Origin: Azovibrio restrictus DSM 23866
GTDB taxonomy: Bacteria; Pseudomonadota; Gammaproteobacteria; Burkholderiales; Rhodocyclaceae
Reading direction: 5' to 3'
Assembly (NCBI RefSeq): GCF_000429665.1
Contig: NZ_AUCH01000006.1
Coordinates: 124,001-188,000 of the forward strand
Length of the DNA stretch: 64,000 nucleotides
Shown: positions 59,258 through 64,000 of the stretch, piece by piece
Numbering within the stretch: position 1 is the first letter of the stretch
How the letters are laid out: the number at the start of each line of letters is the position of its first letter
Made by a program: the position numbers and the translations under genes
The notes under the pieces: generated by a model
What the model was told of the DNA's origin: nothing
Database searches by the model: none
What the model saw: the letters and a program-made list of their open reading frames with translations, nothing else

Positions 59258-59674
59258 CTACTGCAACTGCGTGAAGTCGGGATGACCTTGCAGAAGCTGG
59301 TAGGAGATCGGGCCGTTGCGGGGGTCGGTGGGGCCCTCCCAGGCGCTGCCCAGGGCCCGGCCCTGGAGCTCCAGGCAATATTCCCGGGGCTCACGGCCCG
59401 GGGGCAGGGTGGTCACGGTCAGGCAGACGCTGTCTTCGGTGGCGCGCCAGCTGCCGGCGCTGCTCCGGCCGTTGGGGGCCAGTTGCTGGAAGTGCTGGTC
59501 CGCATGGAACTGGATCAGGGTGGGGCCGAACCAGTTCTTGACCAGCAGGGTGTTGCCGGACACCAGCTGCCCGGGGGGCTGCGGTGCCTCATCCATGGCC
59601 AACCCGGTCTGGGCGAAGGCGGCCAGCAGAAGGGCGGTCAGGCCGCGGAAGCTGGGGCGAGGGGAGGTTTGCAT
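59258..59674 (-). CDS. small secreted protein, function unknown
   Basis: A 138-residue protein with a probable signal peptide (RGLTALLLAAFAQTGLAMDEA). The mature part contains LVSGNTLLVKNWFGPTLIQFHAD, SSAGSWRATEDSVCLTVTTLPP and EYCLELQGRALGSAWEG. This is the style of a lipocalin-like or DUF995-type beta-sandwich with two cysteines that could form a disulfide. I do not recognise a named family with confidence. It lies between the DUF4139 gene and uppP on the same strand. Confidence 0.6.
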   Translation of the reverse strand: MQTSPRPSFRGLTALLLAAFAQTGLAMDEAPQPPGQLVSGNTLLVKNWFGPTLIQFHADQHFQQLAPNGRSSAGSWRATEDSVCLTVTTLPPGREPREYCLELQGRALGSAWEGPTDPRNGPISYQLLQGHPDFTQLQ

Positions 59675-59738
59675 GGTAGATCTCCGGTGGGGAAAGGGGC
59701 GGCCCCGGTAGGTTGGGGCCGGATGGAGGGGCTTGGCC

Positions 59739-61319
59739 TCAGTCCAAACCCAGGATTTCCTGCTCCCGGGGCCAGCGGACCCGGTAGTCGGCGGAAAATT
59801 CCTGGGCGGCGCCGGCTTTCAGCTCCTGTTCCCAGGCCACCACCCCCTGGCGGCCCTGCCAGTCCTGCTGGCTGACCGGCGGCTTGAACCGGGCTTCTAC
59901 CTGTATCTCGCTGTCCCGGGCCACCGGGCTGGCGTCGAGGACGAGGATGTCCATGGGCCGGCGGTGCTGGTTGGTGATGGTGAACAGGTCGGCGATGCGC
60001 CGTTCCGTCTGCTGCCCGACGAAGCCGGCGCTGGCCTGGTCGGCGGCCAGCTGGCGGGTCGCCACCTTGATGCGCTCGTCGCGCCCGAAGGAGAGTTCCA
60101 GCTCCGTGTCCTCGGCCGGGTCCCAGGTGTCGCGGCCCACGTAGGCGCCGTCCCGGTAGAACTGCATTTCCCCGGCCGGCCAGACCCCCTCGGGCAGCTC
60201 GCCCTGGGCGATCAGGTAGGCGGCTTTCTCCTGGCGCGGCGCGATCCGGGCCTGCAGTTCCACGGGCAGCTGCAGCCGTCCCAGGGAGACGTTGATCTTG
60301 CCCCCGTCGGCAGGCAGGCTGAGCTTGCCGGGAATCACGTATTCAGTGGCGAATTCGCTCTGGTTCACGGCCACCTGGAACAGGGGCTCTCTCTCCCGGG
60401 CGGGGACTGCCGGCCGGGCCAGCTTCGCGGCGGCGGCCATGGGCTCGGCGCGCTCCAGTAGTTCGTCCGCCTCCGGTTTCTCTGCCTCCAGGGACAGTTC
60501 CCAGGTGTAGGGCAGAGGGCCGGCGACCTGCTGGCGCGGCTGGCCGGTGGACAGGGTCAGGCTGACCTGGCTCCAGTCCTCGCCGCTGCGCTGGGCGATC
60601 TGGGCCATGCGCTCCAGCTCCACCCGCTTGCGGTCGCTGTCCAGCATGGCCCGGTAGGCGGGGCGCCAGCCCGCGTCGGCGAACAGGTAGCGGATGCGCA
60701 GGCGGCCATCCTGGTGGGCCTGGAGGCGCAGCTGCAACTGGCGTACGGAATTCACCCCGGGGCGCACCCGTTCCAGGTCCTGGCGCCGGGCTTCCAGCTC
60801 CCGTGTCAGATCGATCTTGCGGTTGTCGATGTCGAGGATGCGGCGCTGGGACTGGAGGCTGCCCTGGCGGATGGTCTCCAGGGTGCGGGCCGGATTGCCG
60901 CTATGGATGTTGTCATTGGGGGTGGCCAGGGCGTCCAGATATTTCAGGGCCCGGGCGGCGGCCTTGCGTTCCACGTCCAGGCTGTTCAGGTTTTCTTCCA
61001 GGCCGCGCACCAGCTTTTCCAGGCGCGCCTCCTCGGCGTTGAGGGGGGCGCTGCGGGCCCGGTCCCGCCAGGCCTGCTCGCCGATCTCGATGCCCGCATC
61101 GGCCTCGATCTGGACGCTATCCACGTCGAAGCTGGCCGGCAATCCGTCGATCTCCAGCTGGGTCTGGCCGGCCCGTACCTGGGCCACCCGCTCCACCAGG
61201 GCGCTGCCCGGGTAGAGCACGACCCGGCTCACCGGGGCCGTCTGGCCCGCCTGGGCCGAGCCCCAGCACAGCAGGGTGAGCAGGAACAGGCTGGCGCGGT
61301 TGGGCAGGACGGGCATCAT
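59739..61319 (-). CDS. DUF4139 (mucoidy inhibitor MuiA-like) periplasmic protein
   Basis: The 526-residue protein has a signal peptide (RASLFLLTLLCWGSAQAGQ) and an N-terminal DUF4140-like part (VSRVVLYPGSALVERVAQV, LEIDGLPASFDVDSVQIEA). A coiled coil follows (~85-200, Arg/Glu/Leu-rich), then the C-terminal DUF4139 beta domain (LRIRYLFADAGWRPAYRAMLDSD, ATEYVIPGKLSLPADG, VTNQHRRPMDILVLD-like). Relatives were named for a mucoidy phenotype, but their biochemical role is unknown. The length is normal for the family. Confidence 0.82.
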   Translation of the reverse strand: MMPVLPNRASLFLLTLLCWGSAQAGQTAPVSRVVLYPGSALVERVAQVRAGQTQLEIDGLPASFDVDSVQIEADAGIEIGEQAWRDRARSAPLNAEEARLEKLVRGLEENLNSLDVERKAAARALKYLDALATPNDNIHSGNPARTLETIRQGSLQSQRRILDIDNRKIDLTRELEARRQDLERVRPGVNSVRQLQLRLQAHQDGRLRIRYLFADAGWRPAYRAMLDSDRKRVELERMAQIAQRSGEDWSQVSLTLSTGQPRQQVAGPLPYTWELSLEAEKPEADELLERAEPMAAAAKLARPAVPAREREPLFQVAVNQSEFATEYVIPGKLSLPADGGKINVSLGRLQLPVELQARIAPRQEKAAYLIAQGELPEGVWPAGEMQFYRDGAYVGRDTWDPAEDTELELSFGRDERIKVATRQLAADQASAGFVGQQTERRIADLFTITNQHRRPMDILVLDASPVARDSEIQVEARFKPPVSQQDWQGRQGVVAWEQELKAGAAQEFSADYRVRWPREQEILGLD

Positions 61320-61383
61320 GACGTTGGCCTTGGAAATGAGGTGCGGCGATTATAGCCCCGCCCCGGCGCCCGCCAAGGGGGCT

Positions 61384-62217
61384 TCAGTCTTCCCGGTAGA
61401 GCAGCTCCAGGGCCTGGTCCAGCTGCTCCAGGGCGGCCAGGGCACCCAGGGCCAGGCCCTGGCCGACTTTGCCGGCGGGCAGGGCGGGTTCCCGGGGATT
61501 GATGCGCAGCAGGGGCCAGGGCAGGCTTTCCCCCAGGTGCCGGATGGAAGGGACATCAATGCCGGCGCCGCATTCGATGATCAGGGGGCGGCGCGCCGCG
61601 GCAAGCCAGCTGTCCCAGTTCCGGCGCTGGGCTTCCTGGCGCTGGGCCACCCAGTCCCCGTCTCCGAACATCAGGATGTTGGGGCGGGCCAGCCCGCCGC
61701 AGTGGGGACAGGAGGGCAGCTCTCCCAGCCAGTGGCAGTGTTCCGGGTCTATCCGGGGTTCCAGAGGCGCGGCCGGCCAGAGCCGGGCGCAGCAGGGGGC
61801 GGCGCACTGGAGCTGATGGATGGAGCCGTGGATCTCCAGGATCTCGTTGGCGTCGCAGCCGGCTTTCTGGAACTGGCCATCCACGTTGCTGGTGACCACG
61901 AAGGCCCCGCCGGGCAGGCGCGCCGCCCAGGCCTGCAGCAGGGCAAAGCCCCGGTGCGGGCGGGTGCGGCGGTAGAGGTCCAGCCGGTGGCCGTAGAAGC
62001 CCCAGGCCAGCCGGGGATGGTCGTGGAAGGCGGCGGGGTTGGCGATGGACTGGAACGGGATGCCTGCCCGGCCCAGGGCCGGATAGGCCTGCCAGAAGCC
62101 GCTGCTGCCCCGGAAATCGGGCAGGCCGGAATCCACGCCCATGCCGGCGCCGGCGGTGATGAGCAGGGCATCGGCCTGGTGGATCAGGCGGGCGGCGGCG
62201 AGGATTTCAGTCTGCAT
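61384..62217 (-). CDS. Sir2-family NAD-dependent protein deacylase
   Basis: A 277-residue sirtuin: LLITAGAGMGVDSGLPDFRGSSGFW (NAD site), SNVDGQFQKAGC, the catalytic histidine in EIHGSIHQLQC, and a zinc site formed by CAAPCC and CPHCGG before RPNILMFGDGDW. It removes acetyl or other acyl groups from lysines and uses NAD. The gene lies 18 bases after a cysteine-cluster gene that overlaps phosphoketolase, so the deacylase is probably made together with an enzyme that generates acetyl phosphate. Confidence 0.9.
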   Translation of the reverse strand: MQTEILAAARLIHQADALLITAGAGMGVDSGLPDFRGSSGFWQAYPALGRAGIPFQSIANPAAFHDHPRLAWGFYGHRLDLYRRTRPHRGFALLQAWAARLPGGAFVVTSNVDGQFQKAGCDANEILEIHGSIHQLQCAAPCCARLWPAAPLEPRIDPEHCHWLGELPSCPHCGGLARPNILMFGDGDWVAQRQEAQRRNWDSWLAAARRPLIIECGAGIDVPSIRHLGESLPWPLLRINPREPALPAGKVGQGLALGALAALEQLDQALELLYRED

Positions 62218-62235
62218 GGCGTTCCCGGGGCGGGT

Positions 62236-62499
62236 TCAGCGGGTCAGTTGTTCGAGGCGCTCCAGCCAGGCCAGGGCTTCCGCCTGGCTGGCGCCGCACA
62301 TTTCCGGCGCCGGCTGCAGGCCGCCGCAGACGGCGGGGCGCTCCGGCCGGCCGAAAATGGCGCAACGGTTGTCCTCCAGGAGCTGGATGCAGCGCACCCC
62401 CGCCGGTTTGCCCTGGGGCATGCCGGGAATGGGGGAGGAGATGGAGGGGGCGGTGCAGCAGGCGCCGCAGCCCGGGCGGCATTCCAGGACTTCGCTCAC
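62236..62499 (-). CDS. YkgJ-family cysteine cluster protein
   Basis: An 87-residue protein with CRPGCGACCTAPSIS, then CIQLLEDNRCAIFGRPERPAVCGGLQP and a final cysteine in EMCGAS. This is the CxxCxxCC...C...C pattern of YkgJ proteins, which are thought to bind zinc or an iron-sulfur cluster. It starts with GTG overlapping the phosphoketolase stop (GTGA). Function is unknown. Confidence 0.85.
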   Translation of the reverse strand: MSEVLECRPGCGACCTAPSISSPIPGMPQGKPAGVRCIQLLEDNRCAIFGRPERPAVCGGLQPAPEMCGASQAEALAWLERLEQLTR

Positions 62500-64000
62500 G
62501 GACGGCCGCTCCAGGTCCAGCCGGTGATGGCCTCCGGGTCCACCCCGTGGGCGTGGGCATGGGCCCGGCACTGCTGCTGCCGTTCCTGTAGGGATTGGCG
62601 CACGTGGGCCCCGGCCACGGCCAAGCGCGGCACCCGGTCGATGACGTCCATGGCCAGGGAGTAGCGGTCGATCTGGTTATCCATGGCCAGTTCCAGGGGC
62701 GTGCAGATGCTGCCCCGCTCCTTGTAGCCGCGCACGTGCAGCTTGGTGTGGTTGGGGCGCCGGTAGGCGAGCCGGTGGATCAGCCAGGGGTAGCCGTGGA
62801 AGTTGAAGACGATGGGCCGGTCGGCGGTGAACAGCCCGGTCCAGTCCCGGTCCGAGAGGCCGTGGGGATGCTCTTCCGCCGGGCTGAGCTTGAACAGGTC
62901 CACCACGTTCACGAAGCGCAGCTTGAGATCGGGGAAGTGGCGGTAGAGCAGCTCCGCCGCGGCCAGGGCCTCCTGGGTGGCCACGTCGCCGCAGCTGGCC
63001 AGCACCACTTCCGGCTCGGTACCCGCCTCGTCGTCCGAGCTGGCCCAGTCCCACAGGCCGATGCCCCGCTCGCAGTGCAGGGCGGCGGCTTCCGCGTCCA
63101 GGTACTGCAGGTGGGCCTGCTTGTCGGCGACGATGACGTTGATCACGTCGGTTTCCCCCAGGCAGCGGTCCGCTACCGCCAGCAGGCAGTTGGCGTCCGG
63201 CGGCAGGTAGATGCGGGTCACCGCCGGGCTCTTGTTCACCACCAGGTCAAGGAAACCCGGGTCCTGGTGGGTGAAGCCGTTGTGGTCCTGGCGCCAGACG
63301 GTGGAGGTGATGAGCAGGTTGAGGGCCGATACCGGCGCCCGCCAGGGCACTTCCCGGCACATCTCCAGCCACTTGGCGTGCTGGTTGAACATGGAGTCGA
63401 TGACGTGCACGAAGGCCTCGTAGGTGGACAACAGGCCGTGCCGCCCGGTGAGCAGGTAGCCTTCCAGCCAGCCTTCCAGGGTGTGTTCCGAGAGCATCTC
63501 CATGACCCGGCCGTCGGCCGCCAGGTGGCCGCCGTCGGCGTCCTCGGGATGCACCTCTCCGAGCCAGGCCTTGCCGGTGGCCTGGTAAATCGCTCCCAGC
63601 TTGTTGGAGGCGGTTTCATCCGGGCCGAACAGGCGGAAGTTATCCGGGTTGCGGCGCACCAGGGCGGCCAGGTAATGGCCCAGGGGGTCGGTATTGCTGT
63701 GGCGCTGGCGGCCGGGAGCCTCCGGGGCCACGGCGCTGCTGCGCCAGTCGGGGCGCTCCAGGGGACGGCGCAGCAGGCCGCCGTTGGCGTGGGGATTGGT
63801 TCCCAGGCGGCGGGCGCCCGGGGGGGCGAAATCCTGCAGCAGGGGTGCCGGTTCGCCGTCCTCGGTGAACAGTTCATCCGGCCGGTACGACTGCAGCCAT
63901 TCCTGCAGCAGGCGGCGGTTTTCTTCGTTGTGGCGGGGATCGGCCAGGGGCACCTGGTGGGCCCGCCAGGTGCCTTCCACTTGATGGCCGTCGGCCTGCC
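62496..64000 (-). CDS. xfp: xylulose-5-phosphate/fructose-6-phosphate phosphoketolase, C-terminal part
   Basis: The frame is open to the right edge, so about the first 300 residues of a ~800-residue enzyme are missing. The visible part has RRLGTNPHANGG, NFRLFGPDETASNKLGAIY, STYEAFVHVIDSMFNQHAKW, WRQDHNGFTHQDPGFLDLV and FNFHGYPWLIHRLAYRRPNH, which are diagnostic of phosphoketolase. With thiamine diphosphate it splits xylulose 5-phosphate (or fructose 6-phosphate) and phosphate to acetyl phosphate and a triose (or tetrose) phosphate. It is followed by the YkgJ and Sir2 genes. Confidence 0.93.
   Translation of the reverse strand, partial: QADGHQVEGTWRAHQVPLADPRHNEENRRLLQEWLQSYRPDELFTEDGEPAPLLQDFAPPGARRLGTNPHANGGLLRRPLERPDWRSSAVAPEAPGRQRHSNTDPLGHYLAALVRRNPDNFRLFGPDETASNKLGAIYQATGKAWLGEVHPEDADGGHLAADGRVMEMLSEHTLEGWLEGYLLTGRHGLLSTYEAFVHVIDSMFNQHAKWLEMCREVPWRAPVSALNLLITSTVWRQDHNGFTHQDPGFLDLVVNKSPAVTRIYLPPDANCLLAVADRCLGETDVINVIVADKQAHLQYLDAEAAALHCERGIGLWDWASSDDEAGTEPEVVLASCGDVATQEALAAAELLYRHFPDLKLRFVNVVDLFKLSPAEEHPHGLSDRDWTGLFTADRPIVFNFHGYPWLIHRLAYRRPNHTKLHVRGYKERGSICTPLELAMDNQIDRYSLAMDVIDRVPRLAVAGAHVRQSLQERQQQCRAHAHAHGVDPEAITGWTWSGRP

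Noticed and set aside
1..64000. rRNA, tRNA, transposase, integrase or phage genes
   Set aside because: No conserved rRNA segments, cloverleaf-like sequences with T-arm GTTCRANYC, or recognisable mobile-element proteins were found on either strand.

Overview
The window is about 64 kb of dense, GC-rich (roughly 65-70 % by eye) chromosomal DNA from a Gram-negative proteobacterium. Gene content and order (prfA-prmC-grxD, DUF2782-thrB, cobU/cobT-cobS, LPS core and O-antigen genes, an SSS symporter near a CBS/DUF294 protein and an exonuclease, and a sigma-54 acidic amino acid regulon) fit a betaproteobacterium. A Rhodocyclales member such as Azospira/Dechlorosoma is my best guess, but it is not proven. 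There is no rRNA, tRNA, CRISPR array, insertion sequence or prophage that I can recognise. Both ends cut a gene: a TerC/Alx-type protein on the left and a phosphoketolase on the right.

Layout. 1-1265 (+): TerC tail, PAP2 phosphatase, diacylglycerol kinase. 1287-3875 (-): sodium:solute symporter with a histidine-rich tail, then a VanZ-like protein. 4210-9848 (-): a tight five-gene run of gabD, a glycine-rich domain protein, a cNMP/CBS/nucleotidyltransferase protein, a DnaQ-like exonuclease and an HMA-CDF cation transporter. 9911-13421 (+): NlpC/P60 lipoprotein, prfA, prmC, grxD, cytochrome c'. 13425-16360: corA (-), a second TerC protein and an alpha/beta hydrolase (+). 16361-25404 (+): an acidic amino acid regulon with a near-consensus sigma-54 promoter and two operator-like inverted repeats, then gltI-ansB-gltJKL, a second binding protein, and the AauS/AauR-type kinase and regulator. 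25515-26072 (-): an AT-richer gene that reads as a Rieske protein without any cluster ligand. 26342-32419: histidine phosphatase, polA (-), a LOG-family protein, DUF2782, thrB, cobU (-).

32497-48104 (+) is one almost gap-free run: cobT, cobS, an SGNH acyltransferase, a cobC-like phosphatase, then LPS genes (GT4, msbA, a DxD protein, GT2, heptosyltransferase, two GT4, GT2, GT4, O-antigen ligase). It converges on 48243-53248 (-): WbpM-type dehydratase, PglC-type phosphoglycosyl transferase, SDR reductase/epimerase and mgtE. Together these genes would make, attach and flip a lipid A core plus O-antigen, probably primed with a 6-deoxy-HexNAc such as QuiNAc or FucNAc. 53320-61319 (-): mtgA, aroE, tonB, an RNB-domain RNase, a YqiA esterase, uppP, a small secreted protein and DUF4139. 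61384-64000 (-): Sir2 deacetylase, a cysteine-cluster protein and phosphoketolase.

Most notable: a Rieske-fold protein with all four Fe-S ligands replaced; a dispersed repeat whose ends supply stop and start codons of adjacent genes; a sigma-54 promoter plus paired operators for acidic amino acid uptake; a second binding protein placed directly before the sensor kinase; a heptanucleotide array occupying the aroE leader; and a Sir2-phosphoketolase operon.
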